Source: Toxoplasma gondii ME49
Taxonomy: Eukaryota; Apicomplexa; Conoidasida; Eucoccidiorida; Sarcocystidae
Assembly: GCF_000006565.2 (NCBI RefSeq)
Contig: NC_031475.1
Coordinates: forward strand, 4,230,522 to 4,294,521
DNA length: 64,000 nt
Direction of reading: 5' to 3'
In this document: piece by piece, positions 38,024 through 51,416 of the stretch
How positions within the stretch are numbered: the first letter of the stretch is position 1
How the letters are laid out: each line of letters opens with the position of its first letter
Program-made: the position numbers and the translations under genes
Notes under the pieces: generated by a model
Told to the model about the DNA's origin: nothing
What the model saw: only the letters and a program-made list of their open reading frames with translations
Database searches by the model: none

Positions 38024-39970
38024 ATGGCGATCGGAAGAGGGAACGCACCGAGCTCGATGGGCGCCGAGGAGTGCCCAAGCATCCAAGTCGCTGGCTTCGA
38101 TCTTCAGCGAATGATGTCTCACTGGGACGCCAAGCTGAATGCGTACCCTGTCGTTGCCCAAGCTTCAGAAAAATTGGGAATCCGCTCGTCCATCCTGTTT
38201 TCAGGCTTCTCAGTTTTCCTTCTGTTTTCCCTCGGCTTCGGATGGGGAGGAGGCATCGTTTGCGATCTTACGGGTTTTCTTTACCCAGGTGAGAGAAACT
38301 GACGCAGTCCACCGACCAGAAGGACACAAAGAGGGAATCAACTCAACAACGGCGGATCTGCGTCAAACAATTCCAAGTTTGGGAACTTTCCTGCTCTCGG
38401 GTCTTTCTCAGCGAACGTTCCGACCTTGGCGACTTTCTGCTTTCTGTGTGCATGCAGTTTTCAGATAGGGAGTGACCGGTTTGTGGAGTTTTCGCTTCGG
38501 CAGATGGCTGTGCAGTAAACAGGATCGTTCGCTGCAGTCCAGTTTGTGCTGTGGAAATCACAGGACGGGTGATGGGACGCTACACGATCCATCTGGTGCA
38601 AGTGTGTTGTGACAGCTGCTTTTCTTGCATAGGTAACAATTGTCTTTCGCATTTTTCACGAAACCTATGAGTGCCCAGTAGACAGGACTTCAGGGGTGTA
38701 CCAGAGTTTGAGGTGGAAGGCACATCGTTTCGAGACACCAGCTCGAGACACGCTTGCTAGATGGAGCAGAAAATGCAGAGTACTTTTCTTACAAAGCTCT
38801 CTTCATCCATAACTTGTTAGCGCTTTAGGTATTCCGTCTGGTGTGCTTTGCACAGCTTTTCGAAGCCGTTGAGAGCATGTATGTGCTTGGGCATCGATCA
38901 TGCGTTCTGCTTTGGCTATTTTACGTTAGACTGTGTTTTTGTGTTTGACTGCCTACTATGTTTCTCTAGCTTGGCAATCCTTCAAGGCAGTTGAGACACC
39001 TGGACGCGACGACGATAAGCTCTGGCTGACCTACTGGGTCGTCTATGCCGCGTTTTCTCTGCTGGAATACTTTGTAGACATCATCCTGTTCTGGGTTCCC
39101 TTCTACTATCTGCTCAAGTGTGCATTTCTCCTCTATCTTTACTTGCCCTGGACTAAGGTAAGGCGGAACACGCGAGGCTGAGCTCACCTGAGATCCTTAA
39201 GAGTGTACGTATACCTGCAGTCAAACAGGATTGCGGGCAAGAAACAGAAGGTCCAGACCGGGGATAAGCGCCGGTGTTCAGGAGACCGGCGCTTGTTTGG
39301 TGAGGAAGGTGGCAAGCGTACACAATTGCCATCTTCAAAAGGCTTTAGAATGCAGTCACCGCGTCGGCAGACTTGCCACGTGAAAGCAGTGACAAAAGTT
39401 GTTCTGGGACTGTGCGACTCATCCCGTATCACCAGATCATGTTATTGCTGTTCGATCGGCGGTGGTTGTAGATGTACACATAGATATCTTTACAAGCGCG
39501 ATATATATATATATATATATATATATGCATCCTTACATCAACATCAGGTGAGAGACAACGATCGGGAGGCGTAGTTGGTCGCTGTGGAGGCTACCGGGTG
39601 CAGCTTGTCGAATACTCGATATGAGCTTGTGTTCGTTTTCACTCCCAACTAGTTAGACGCCTCTGCGTGTACTCCATGTGCTTGCTTATGTGAAGGGATG
39701 CCAGCAGGTGAAAGTGGGTGTGATTGTATCAAGTCTATATTTTGTCCGGAAAACGCTGTGCCATTGCAGGGTGCGGAGACAATCTACAACCAGGTCATTC
39801 GTCCCCACCTGCTGGAGCACCAGAGATCCATTGATGGCGCGGTGGAACAAATTTCCCAGGTGGGGGCGTCAGCCGCGGAGGGACTGCAGCAAGCCTTGAA
39901 CGACGGTGCCACTCTGGTGAACCAGGCAGCCGGACTGGTGCGTCAGCGAAAGCCAGCGGTCGCGCATTAA
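38024..39970 (+). CDS. REEP5/Yop1-type ER-shaping protein (TB2/DP1/HVA22 family)
   Basis: Membrane protein that wedges into the ER bilayer with hairpins and keeps tubules curved. Exons: 38024-38288, 38970-39157, 39770-39970 (217 aa plus stop), phases 1 and 0, all consistent. The N-terminus (MAIGRGNAPSSM) is followed by an amphipathic stretch and one hydrophobic hairpin ending in GFLYPAWQSFKAVETP, the family signature of a Tyr-Pro turn followed by a K-A-[IV]-E motif. Next comes DDDKLWLTYWVVYAAF, then the second hairpin (FVDIILFWVPFYYLLK, LLYLYLPW) and GAETIYNQVIRPHLLEHQ, the conserved segment after the hairpins. The C-terminal 45 residues form an Ala/Gln-rich amphipathic helix. The length is typical. 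It converges on the HPF1-like gene. Confidence 0.95.
39501..39526. repeat. AT dinucleotide microsatellite in REEP intron
   Basis: About thirteen AT units within the second intron of the REEP gene, ending in TGCAT. Confidence 0.9.
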
Positions 39971-41406
39971 TTTTAAGATCTTTTTCCGATGGTCCCCGAG
40001 TGGTCATTCTGTAGGCAAAGTCTTTCTATTTCGGGGGACAGACTGGTTCCTCTTGTTCCTGGGGCTGGCCACGAGTGGCGGCAAACAAGGGAGCTTAGAA
40101 AGGAACGGGCTCGAAACCTATACTCTGGAATGATACAAAGGAGCTCGCGAGCCAGACTGTCGCCTTCAGAATGAGTTTAAAGCCGCATTTTCACGTTTTC
40201 TGCACGGCTACCCACTACAGGCCCGCTTCTGCCCTCCTTGCGGTTGTGCCGAAGTCAACTGCGTGCGCCGTTGCGCTGCTAGCCCTTCACAGAGCTTCCT
40301 TAGGCGCCATTTGTTATTGAGTAAAACCACCGGACACACTGTGAAGTATAGCAGCGACTTTGTTCACACTCTCAAATTTCTTAACAAGCGACAAGAACCG
40401 CCTTTTTTGAAAGCGAACGTTCCTGCAGAATGTCGTTCAGGTGCACGACCTTTGGTGCCGAAGTCGAGATCACAGTTTTCGCCGAGCTCTGTGCATCCCG
40501 GCAAAACCTCTTACGTGCTAGCAGCCGATACCATCGTTGATATTTAAAGGATTGTGTACAGAACGGATCGGTGGGAGAGGAAGTAGAGGTTTGGTAGTCA
40601 TCGGACTTGTGCAGAAGCAAATACGTCTGTAGCTTTAGGTTGGCTGCAGAAGCGGTTCACGCGCAGCGTCAACCGGGACGTCATTCGCATACAGCCGGGC
40701 TGCAGTATCGGTACGTGGGTCATGTCTAACGGACTGTGTCGCCGACTATCAGAACTATTCACTTCGCTTTCGTTGTTAAACGCGATGCCGCAGCGGGTAA
40801 ATACGATCAAAGTCGGCCCATGAATAATAGGCTGAAGGGAAACACGGTTTTCTCGAGAATGAAGAGCTGACGCGGCCTGAAACAGAGTCGCTAAGCGACT
40901 CGGTGCCTTCCGTATCTGTCGCACACCTTCGCATATCTGTAAATCCATGTATCTTCATTTGGTTTCAGTGGCGACAGTCGTGAGCCGACTGCGAGTTTTG
41001 GCACCAGACTTGACCAAGATGTATAACAAAAGTAATCCTATGTGACAAACTCCTTACTGGTCATGCGGGGCGGACACGAGTAAGGCGATGACACGAGTAA
41101 AACAAGAGAAGGGAAAAACAGTTTATGCGGACTCAAAAGACCAGGGGGATGTCCTATCAACAGATATAGAACAAAAAGCAGGGGACAACAGAAGATGCAG
41201 ACGACGAGCATTCCCTTTAATAGAAAGCGAGCTTTTGACAAACTTCTAACATTCCTTCTCGTTATTCCTCTGCTGCCACGGAGCATGCATCTTGCGGCAG
41301 TGCGTTCCTCCGGAATGAGGCATTTCGTTCAATAATGTAGTATGTCAGCGTCGATCTCGGCTCCGCACTACTAGTTTATCTGCTGAATCGCTTTGCATCT
41401 TCACTA
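39971..41406. other. Convergent 3' region of REEP and HPF1-like genes
   Basis: Both flanking genes end here, so it holds two 3' untranslated regions. A minus-strand hydrophobic frame at 41038-41286 lies directly downstream of the HPF1-like stop. It has no splice connection and is considered chance. Confidence 0.55.
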
Positions 41407-44400
41407 TCACCGATTCTCGGCTCTGAACTCTGCAGCTACCTCTACAACTTGAGCGAAGTGAGGCTGCTCGAGCAAATAATAAGCACTTCGTAGAAGCAGC
41501 TGGGGAAAACAAAACAAGCATAGAATTACGCGTACAACTACGGGTTCGGATCGATATCTCCGTGGAGTGACTGAGCGTCGTCTTGCAATATCGACTGTTC
41601 CGTTTGTTATCCACAACTAATTTTTCGCCCAGTCCCTGAAGAGCATGTTCTACCTATTCTCTGCGGATCACATCACCGTGCAGACATTGCAGTCGATTGA
41701 CCGTATCTCCCACATCGTTCATTTCCTAACGATTCGCAGGGTACAGACGATCTACCGAATTAACTATCACGGATCGTGTACTAGCCAGTGCATTCCGTCC
41801 ACTAGTTCCACCATCGTGGACTCACTCAGCGCCTTGCGACCGAGAATCCACGTCATGTCGGCCGCTGATAATGCCCGCAACTCACCTTTGCTGGCGTCAA
41901 CATCCTGCAGCATTTCTCATTCGGCGCGTCTAGAAGGAAGAGGTTCCGTCCTAGGTGAAGAGCCGCCCCTACGTCTCCTTCATCCATTGCAATTCCTGCC
42001 TGAAAACACCGTACTCGGTAACCACTCCGCAAATCAGAGGCTTTCGCCACGCTACAACGGTTTTCCATTGACAAAACGATTTCGATATCACCACACACGA
42101 GTCCAGCCCAATGCTGTACACACCACAAGGCTGGAACTCGAGGACAAAAAACGGGAGCGACAGTTTCCTCGTACTGGAGGTTGCACGCATATGTGCAGCA
42201 CGGAGAAAGAAAGCATCTGCCATCTTGGTATGCGGACTCTGCTGAAAACATAGAACAGCCTTACAAGATTCAAGAGCTCGTCGAGTGGTTGCATGTCTCT
42301 CTCTTCCTTCGGGGCAGCTTTGATGGCCAGGATCGTCTTCCTAAGGCCGGAATCTGTGAATCCCAGACTCCGGTACCCTGTCTCCGTCTCGGCGTCATAC
42401 GGTACCAGCACGCCTAAGCCTGCAAGGTAACACCAAGCAGGCGGATAATTGATGAAAACCAAAGGGTCAGTAACTGGTTCTCTCAGACTCGGCACAGCTC
42501 GTCTGCGCAGTTGGCCTGAGAGGACACAGGAGGCACGAGGAAGTTGCATGGATAGACGTCGCTGCAGAGTTGCACAACTTCTCCCTCTTGTCCGATCGGT
42601 TAGGCATCTATGCTATTGCCCAACGTGTTTGCGTTGATGCCCAGATGCGGGCGTAGAGGCTACGTAGATCCTAAGACGCGAACCGAAACACAAAAAACAT
42701 GGGAAACGTTTTTCTGAAAAGCGCGTGCGCGCCAGCTGAACATGCCAGGCCATATCAGAGCTAAGACACGCATGGCTCCCTCCTTCAGGGTGCCCTTCCT
42801 TCTTTAGGCTTGCCTGACAGATCTGAAGATACAACGGCCTTCTTTCGCTTCTGCTTCCAGCTTTGTGTGTTAGCCTCAATTCGCGCGAGAGACGCATCAC
42901 CAACAGCTAGCTCTGCGTTCAGCCAGTTGACAAGAGCACTTCGAATTCTCCTAAACGGCAAGCGAAACATCATAGAACGAGAAAGAAACGAATCACTAAT
43001 AACTCCAGCGTGCCACATGAAAACCGCGGAATCGAGAGAGGGGACCTGTAGGGCAGTTCCTCCACGTGTTCCACGTTGTTCTGGAGACCATGGCAGCTGC
43101 TTACTTTGCTTCTTCTACATGGTATTCATTCTGCTGTGTTTCAGGGTCCTGACTCCTTTGCTCAGTTTTCTTTTCCACCGTGCGAGATTTCTTCGTTCCA
43201 TTCTTCGCGCGAGCCGTTGGCGTAGACGACGCGGCCAGAATACGGTCGCAGTGCAGCAAAACGGCAGAGAGAAGCAGTGGCACATGTGCATCTTCCGCCT
43301 TGCTCGCAGCTTGATCTGCATCGAGTCCTTCAGCTTTCCGTGTCTTCTTTCCTCTCTGCTTTCGCGGTGGTTCTTCCACCGATCTAGAGACGACGGGGGG
43401 GTCGGGGAGCGTGAGAAGCTCCGGATCCGCGCACACAACAGCAAACAAAGGGCCCTCTGAAGGGACACTGGAGACTACTGCATGCGGCTGTTGGTCCTCA
43501 CGATCACGGAAGAGACACAGATGGTAGCCTTCGGGTGTCAACGAAGAAGACGTAGAAAACGTATCCAGGACAGGGAGACACTCGGGAAGGTCATAGAAAT
43601 GTCGGCCTCTTCGGGGCAGAGTCTCATCGTTTGGCGTAACCTGTTCCGCCAGAAGGTCGAAAACACCTGAAAGCGAGGGGAGTCAGCAGAGTTCGGCAGC
43701 GAAGTGACACTAAACTAGGCAGAACCAAGACCAGTCGCATGAACGGTGGCCGAGCAGAATGCATCTCATACCACGTAACCGAGTATGGCTCTCAGAAAGT
43801 TCGCAACGAAGTGAGAGGAAATTCAAAAACCTGAGCGTCGGGGCAACCCTGCTCGAGACTAGAGCAGACAACATGTTGTGTATAGTGGGGCATTAGTATG
43901 AGAATCTGCTACGATCGTCACGCCAAAAACAAGAACAGGTATTCTCAAGATGAAAAAGGGAAGTGAATATGCACTTCATCCCGCCCCCAATATGCAAGCC
44001 CCCGAGCAGAGGTATATGCGAGCGGGTATCCGTTGTGCAGAGAATACAGCAACAAACGGATGCCCCTCATAGCCCTGTGCTTAGGCTCTGAGTTAGCTCC
44101 ACCGCGGCGTCCTCACCTGTCAGTCTCAAGCCGATGGGTTCCAGCGCTAGTCCAGGTTTGTCTTCATTCCGTTGATTAGCGAGATGCATGCAGAAAGCCC
44201 AGAGCTCTAGCACTCCGCAGCTAGGTGCGCCTGCGCGACTTGGTGAAGAACCAGGTACCTCACTCATTGAGTGTCCCGCCAGTGTCAGACCCAATTCTGT
44301 TCTTAGACAAGAAACCCATTTCTCACGTAGTGAGGAGAGTACCTGAAAGCCACCGTGCGTGCCTGCAGTTGGCGTGGATTCGCCCTTGCTTCCGCAGTCT

Positions 44401-44588
44401 AGGTTCTCACCGCGCGCCGCTTGTTTTCGGGTACCTTCTCTCAAGGTCGCCACTTCTGTCCCCGTCGAGTCATCGCTCCCATTTTCCATCTTAGTCTCCG
44501 TCGCTGCCGTGTCAGTGTCGGCCGCCTGCGCGCCTGCGGAAGAACCTTTCGCAGGGCGGCTTCGTTTGCGAGTTGCTCGCGTCTTCAT
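41407..44588 (-). CDS. HPF1: Histone PARylation factor 1 (HPF1) homologue
   Basis: HPF1 binds PARP1/2 and completes their active site so that serine becomes the ADP-ribose acceptor; a nuclear DNA-damage role is inferred. Exons in transcript order: 44588-44117, 43666-43105, 42950-about 42833, 42419-42265, 41999-41886, 41499-41407. The N-terminus is basic (TRATRKRSRPAK, a likely nuclear signal) and low in complexity. The conserved core starts with LELWAFCMHLANQ, LALEPIGLRLTG, then HFYDLPECLPVLD and YHLCLFRDRE, matching the human segments F..FWKFCE, LGLQLVGPYD, RFYYDPPEF and YHMGYFRD. GLGVLVPYD with ETGYRSLG follows; Tyr-Arg corresponds to human Y238/R239. MDEGDVGAALHLGRNLF supplies the Asp-Glu pair of human D283/E284. 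The last exon ends YYLLEQPHFAQVV. Phase does not close between exons 3 and 4, so one small exon is missing. About 500 aa against 346 in human, owing to the N-terminus and a Lys/Glu-rich insert. Confidence 0.85.
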
Positions 44589-47083
44589 TACTGGTAGCAG
44601 AATGGCTTTGTTTATGAAGCGTTTTGGGGAAAGAAATGCACGCTCAGGGAGTCCTTCGTAAGTGAGGGGCAAGTGAAAGTTTCCTTGTTCAAGGGCTTAG
44701 TCGACGGGTGCCCCTCAGACCTCACGGATTATCAAGTATTGCTCACATTAGTTTTGTGTTGCGTCTCTCGTGTGCAAATTTATTTTCCGGAACTACCACA
44801 GTCACTCCACTACCCGAAATGTGACACTGAAGAAAAACTGAGGAAACCTGAGTGCAGCAGGTTATATACTGTTTCGTTCTTCCAGACCCTTTCACCGACC
44901 CTGATCCCTATTAGGCTCGGGGGGGCCAGAGACACACCCGGTAGCCTGCCGGGAGCAAACCAGAGAGTGGTAGAAGGCGAAGTGGGAACAAGGGTGCCAC
45001 CTCGTAGTTTTTTCTCCTTTTCTCAGAAAACAGAGGAAGCACAGGAGGGGAAGAAACATCGAAAAACAAGCGCATCTGCGCAAAACGGCATTCGTAAAGT
45101 CCTTCAGATGTACGCGGTCGTCCACGTAAAGCGTCCACTACTCACTGTACAGCAGTGTGCAGGACGTGTACACCTCAGACTGCAGCACGGCAATTCCATA
45201 CGCGGAAAAAGCAGAGCACACCGTCGCATTAAACCAACATCGTCTGAAAGGTTATTAACGAAACAGAAAAGTGAAAACACATTCACGTCTCGTGACTGTA
45301 GCCGGTTGCGGCAACGCAGGCGTTTCCAAGGTGTACATCTGTGTCTCATGAGGCCCTAGCATGCAAGGCGGGACTGCGTAGGTTCAGTTTTTCCACAGTA
45401 CTGGAAAGATCGGGATTTCTTTTTTTGACAGCACCTGCTGTGCCATTAACAAAACGATGATGTTAGAGCTTTTATGGCTCCAGCGAACCCAGCTTGCATG
45501 TGGCTAGTCACTCCCGCGGAATTTTCGCAGAGGCGGCGGTACCAAGAAGACGAACATCGGAAGTGAGATAGCAAGCCACATGTTGGAAACGCAAGTCTCA
45601 GTGCAAGCCTCTGACAGTATTTATATTTCTCTAACGCTTCAGTATGTGGCTAATCACAGCGTATATAGACGCCTTCTGGTGGTGGAGATACTTTTTTTTA
45701 ACGTTGCGTCAGGGCTTTGCTGTATGCAGACCGTCGCCCCTGCCTCGGTCTGGGAACGCCACAGCGGATGCCCGTGCTAGCGCGGACAAGGGTCACTACT
45801 GGTATTTTAAAACTTAAGAAACGTACAATTTTCATAGACTTTCTCTGGTAAGGTTAATGACCCAGTACCTTGTGTTTTCCATGTCTCTGTCCATCCATTA
45901 GGCCAGTGATATAACTGTCCACCAGAGGGGCTATCTCACATGACAAAGAGACATATGGAATGAGGCATCCGCAGAGGCCCATGACTTCTGACAAGGTGGG
46001 CGGCAAGGTGGGAAGCAGCATTTCCCGAAAGCCCTCAAAAAAGTCGGGTGCGCCATTGAAGGCAGAAGAGGATGGGGTCGTAGCGATTCAGAAAGTGCTG
46101 CTGGTTTCTTTTGGACCATATGAGGATCCACGTCAGAAGCGAACTGGCCCTCTCCCTTGACGACCTCCGCAAGGGAGGACAACATCGGATACCGCCACAA
46201 TTTTGTAGTCTCCAACTTACCCTCAAACCGTGGTTGTCGGCTTACCGTCATCTTCGTTTTGGAGAACATCTGTGACGTTTCGCCGTCTCTCCATTTTCCG
46301 TACACGCTACATATTTAGTGGAAGTGCGCTTGAGAAGCAATGGTTTTTCGTATGTAAGCCACCTAAGTCATCTCGGGCAATACAACGAACTCCAATAGTG
46401 TGTGTTCGCGATGTGTGGGATTTTTCAGATCCGTTCTCTTCACTTCCTGTTCTACTGTTCTCTTCGCTCGCTTGTCTTGATTTTCCCCTCCTATCTATAT
46501 ACAGGTCACTGGCACAGCTCGAGCACACGGATAGGGAACAGAAACCGAAAGTATCGTTGGTGATGCCCACCACTTTTCTGTCCTAAAACCGTATTTACGC
46601 CTCCGTTGTTGGACAAGTTTTCTACTTGTCAGCAGCGGTTCAGGAGAGTCTTGCATGCCGTGCGCTTGTGCGTGGCAGGCAAGAAATTCATTGTGCCCTC
46701 TTAAATTACATGCGAAAAGCTGTCACAAGAGGTGAACAAGCGCGAATTTGTGAAGTGGTTTTTTTACAAGTTGAATTCAGATTATCACTGTTGACCAGGA
46801 AGCCTAAAAATCATCCTACATCACTTTCGCCTTCCAGATTCCCCAAAGAGTGCGTCTTCTCGTTCAGGTAACGGAAAAATAGTCGACAGACTAACGTTGC
46901 TGGAGCGAAGAGTGGTACCCGTCCAGATCTTGGCGTCCGCCCACGATCCATGTAAACAAACAAGAACCAACGGAATTCGTCTGTGGTCGGATGCGATAGC
47001 CGTGTTTCCTTGATACCGCGAGTCTCGATCCAGCAGAGATCATCGCCGGAGACACGAATGATCAAAAACTATTACTTCCCCGT
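44589..47083. other. Region between the HPF1-like start and the TRAPPC13 stop
   Basis: Both neighbours are on the minus strand, so this holds the HPF1-like promoter and 5' leader and the TRAPPC13 3' untranslated region. The minus frame continues open upstream of the chosen HPF1 ATG to 44672 but lacks another ATG. The plus frame at 44673-45359 has no domain and is not called. Confidence 0.5.
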
Positions 47084-50000
47084 TTAAAACGCGAGAACCT
47101 GGCAGAGCGTGTCCGCTGCATCCGCAGTCTGCTGTGTGTCAGGATCGTATACCATGATGCCTTTCACTGAGTGAAAACCTGTAGCAGCAGTTGCACACCC
47201 GCGCAGCTCTTGCGTCAGAACGTCACGGTGTAATGCGCCGAAACGTGGGACGAAAACAATACCGCGAGACAGCCGAAGAAGCAAAGGTAAACAAGAATCT
47301 AGAGAGAAAAACCAGCGCAGAAACAGAGGACACGAAGCGGGAGGGACAACTCAGGTGAAAAGGAGGAGAACATCTAGGCGAAAACCCGATCTATATGCAT
47401 TTGACTGTTTGGAAAGTTTCGGAGCTGGCAACTGATGATAAATCTTAAAAGAGACTACGTCAGCATCAGGGAACCTGTGTGGAACGGCAGCGCCACCTGG
47501 CACCCAAGAGTTCTTTACGGTCATACAAAAGCTCAAAGCATCTTCTACTTAGCTGAGAACTGCTCCCTTCACAGGAGAGCCCTCTTTCCTCACGCACGAC
47601 TGGCAATTCAGCCGGCTTCCGTTCCTATTTGGGAGCATGCGTGACCCACACTGGGACACACGCGCCACTAGCACTCACCCTCTGTAGGTGTGTTCATTGT
47701 ACCCTTATCTGCTCACCCACTTTTGTGATCCTCATGACGTTTGTTTCATTCCCAGAACAAGCGTGGTTTTTACGGTCTTTGCTTACCCGGGCTCAAACAC
47801 ACCGCTTCCAGTATGTACCGTCGCGGAGTGAACATGTCGATGATACCCAGCGGCTGAACCCAGACAATCGCAACACCCGACAGGACAGTAGGTAACACAG
47901 CACGAAAGACAGCGTTTTACCAGAAAGCATTCCGCCCTAGAGCGCATTCACACAACAAGGAGAAACAACGAAATATTTTGAACGCCGGATGGCGGAGTTG
48001 TTCTACAAGCATGAGACGTGAAAAACAGATGAGTCGTGGCCTACAAAACGAGGTGTGTCCAAGTTTTGCTCCCTCGAAAATTTTATGGTTAAGTTCTCGC
48101 AGACGGGTATCTGAGAGCACCCAGTTCACGGTTGGAATTTCTTGAAGACTCACCCTGGTGGTAGACCCTTGAATGACAAACGGTTCGAGGTCGGACGGTC
48201 TCAAAATGAGGACTGGGCAGAAAACTTGTTCGACGTGTGCAGAAACCTCGATCTCCACTTGGAAAGGCCTCTCAACCTACGCATCAAGGCAGCCAGCAAC
48301 ACACTTGTCTCACACAAGTGTTCCCTGTCTGAGGGCTTCAGAGCGCCCGCCATGGCGTTTCGTACTTTGAGTTTATACTAAACGCAAGAAGCAAGGAATG
48401 TTTCAAAGGAAATGGATATATAGTCGGGAAGTTGGCGTCTAACACAGGTAACCCAGCATCAACTCAGATGCACAAATCGACGCAATCGCGGCCGGATTCG
48501 CTTGCAACAGCTTCCGCAGGTAGCAGCGAGGACTGAAACCTCTCGCCATCGGTGGTCTGTTACGGCGAAAAACAGAATCCAGATCCCGGCTCTCTAGCAC
48601 TGCCAAAGTGCTCGATGACGAGTTCTCAGAAAGTTTATAGAGGCAGAAACGGCATGGCCAAAACAAACCATTCCTGGTCAAACCCTTCTTTCGACTTCGC
48701 GTCATGCACTTGCGCGTGGACAAGCTCCACAACATCAGCGCACTTACTTGAACAGAAGCCGGACAAGAGACAACACGAAGACTCAGTGGTTTGGAACTCT
48801 CCGCCAACGAGTTTGTAAGAGTGTATTCGTGCATGCATCCGGCTCCTCCTGTTGACGTGCGCCACTCCAACGCCAGCTGCCCTAAAACGGGAAGCCGCTG
48901 CAAATGTGGCAGGTTTCAGAACGCAAACACTGGAAATTTGGCGCGATGGCGTTCTTCCACATTCAGGGGAACAGTTGGGAAACCGTTAGTGCGCGAAAGG
49001 CAATGAGGCTTCCCATCAAATTTGAGGTGTCCGTAGAGCTGAGATTGACAGGAGACCCCATCGCCAACGCTCACACTTCCTCTAACGTCTCGCTACATTT
49101 TCTCGTGCTGCTTGCGAACACACGTCTCGCCCTCAGTTAATGTATTGTGCACAAAATCCACCGCCCTCTGGAAGTCCACGCATCTCCTCAAGACACTCTT
49201 GTCACACAGGTATCTCCAAACCGCTGCTATGTTGGAAACATACCGCACGCAAGTGATTGAAAGACGATCCTGTCCGCTCGAACAGGGAGCATACCCGGAT
49301 AAAACTGGGATCCTCACCCAGCTTTGTAGCTGTAGGCGTCAGCGAGAAGACCAAGTTGTACCGGTCATGAGGCTTGAAGTAGTGTAGCCCGTTGTGGTTC
49401 CTGCATAGTTAACAGGTATGTCTTGTACACGCGCAAAAACTCTTATTCACTAAAACAGTTCGTCGGGAGCACAGCAATACATAATTGAGTACCGAGAAAC
49501 TAGCTGGTAAAAGGACACACCCTCCGACCGATTACTCAAGGTCTCTTCGCCCTATAGCACAGTTCAATAATTCTTCCCCCGATACCACAGTCCGCCTGAG
49601 TAGTTGGTTTTAAGCTGTTTCGAAGCCGGAACGCGGAACCTCAAACTTGCAGTTTATCGGGGAATTTACAACCTCAAAACGTATCTTACTGCACTAGGAG
49701 AAGACGTGTCTGAAATGGTCTTTCATCCTCGACCAAACATGCTGGGGAAGCACTTACCTGCCGTCAGACGGAGGTCCACTATCCAGCCGAACACCTTCGA
49801 TGTCTTCAACACAGAAGATCGACGCGTCACTTAAGTAGACGGCCTCCTGAGATACGTTTTCCACGGAGCACTCGACGAAAGCACGACCCTGAAAGAGGCA
49901 TCGCAAAGCAACGAGTCCACCAGAACCGACAGAATGACGCGGCCCGTTGCTGTCGTCCCCAGTTTCGCCGCCTGCGGACATTATGGGAACGCATCTCGAT

Positions 50001-51416
50001 ACACTACAATAGCTGGTGGAGTTGAATACAGACGGGTTTGAAAAGCGCTGTTCAAGACTCGGTCGCAGACCACGTTGCAGTGAACTGGCAGAGTTCTTCC
50101 TGGTCTGAAACTATAAGTTTCCTTCGCAAACAATGTCAGTCGCTCTCATATGACCGCGCGAATCATCTTTCATACATGATTTATGCAATGGCCGAGCCTC
50201 GCCGCTCATCTCATTTTGCGGGGTACCTCCCCTTCTGAACGGATGCCCACGTGTGCGTGCGTTTAGCCGAAGCACGACTTGTCTCGAGTAAACAGGCAGG
50301 GGTGCTCACCTGAAGGAGGACAACTCTGTGCCCAACGCCGAACGGAGGGTGGGCCGCAAACTTGAAGGACTTTTTAAAAGACTTTTGCTCTCCCACCGCC
50401 GACAGGTAATGTGAAACTGCGCAAACAAGCCTGGCCGAACAAAGAGGAGCAACAGACCGCGGCAAACGATGGTTTCAGGGTAAAAGTGCGTTCAGCAATC
50501 TTTATCAACTGAACAACCATATTAAACTGTAGCTTTAATTCACCCCACAAAGGTCCCCAACTAAAAGAGCAAGTATCTGCGCTCTAAAGTCGTATCTTAC
50601 GTGTACGTCCCGGACTCTGTAAGCTCATGCACGATAGTGCAGTCAAAAGAGTTTCCCGGGGTCAGGCTTCGAATGGGATCTTGTGAATTGTCGAAGAGTA
50701 GGTCACGTTTCTGCCCTATCGAGAGTTCTACCTGCAAACAACGAAGGTTGAGATTACAAAGGCTAAACTCTACAAGGCTTTGAAACGCACAGGACCAAAA
50801 CAGAGCAGAAAGGCTGGAGTTATCTCGCTTCACGGTATGCCGTATCCCATCCCAGCGGACCTGGATGATCACGTTCACAGCCTGGGCGTTCGACGAGTTG
50901 GAAATGTTGATGTATGCGCTGAAGGTCTCGCCGCTAAAAATTCTCCTGAGCATGACCACAGTTTACAAAGAAGGAGAGCAGATGTTCAGAGTTACCCAAT
51001 TTGCACAAGTGACCCCGCAGCTGCCAACCGGGCCTGGTGCTTTCTTACCCCTGCGATGCAGGCAACAGCAGCGCGTGCGTGCTTTCGAGGGCTCGCTCAA
51101 CGCACACCCTCTCTCGTTCCAGTTTCTTCTTTACCGATTGATCTTCAGATGTCACCTCATCAATCCTGAGCAGTGGCCATGGCTCGGCGTAGATGGAAGG
51201 CTGCGACAGCCTCATGACTTTCTGCGTTAACACAGAAAGCGCAAGCCAGACGAAAAGAGATTCGACATCCGGATTTCGTCGTCTCAAGCGTCCTTGCCGT
51301 TATCACCTGGACAATCTGGACAATCAAATATTTACCAGAACCGTAATGGGTGGTTTCCAATGGGGCGAAGCAACCGAACCTACCAGAGTTAGAACGTCAC
51401 GACTGTCCGACGCCAT
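47084..51416 (-). CDS. TRAPPC13: Trafficking protein particle complex subunit 13 (TRAPPC13) homologue
   Basis: Peripheral subunit of the metazoan TRAPPIII-type Rab exchange complex acting in Golgi traffic and autophagy. Exons in transcript order: 51416-51384, 51221-51049, 50945-50861, 50731-50601, 50430-50310, 49888-49758, 49400-49318, 48881-48748, about 48240-48154, and a last exon ending at stop 47086-47084. Phases close through the eighth exon. Conserved landmarks in order are VMRLSQPSIY near the start, LLLPASQGRIFSGETFSAYI (human has an LTLPQNFGNIFLGETF-like run), TYTLVCAVSH, SFKKSFKF, NHNGLHYFKPHDRYNLVFSL and GQLALEWRTS. The end, ATGFHSVKGIMVYDP, matches the human GLQSISGLRLTD. About 390 aa, close to the family length. 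The start of the last exon is unresolved because phase fails there. Confidence 0.88.
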
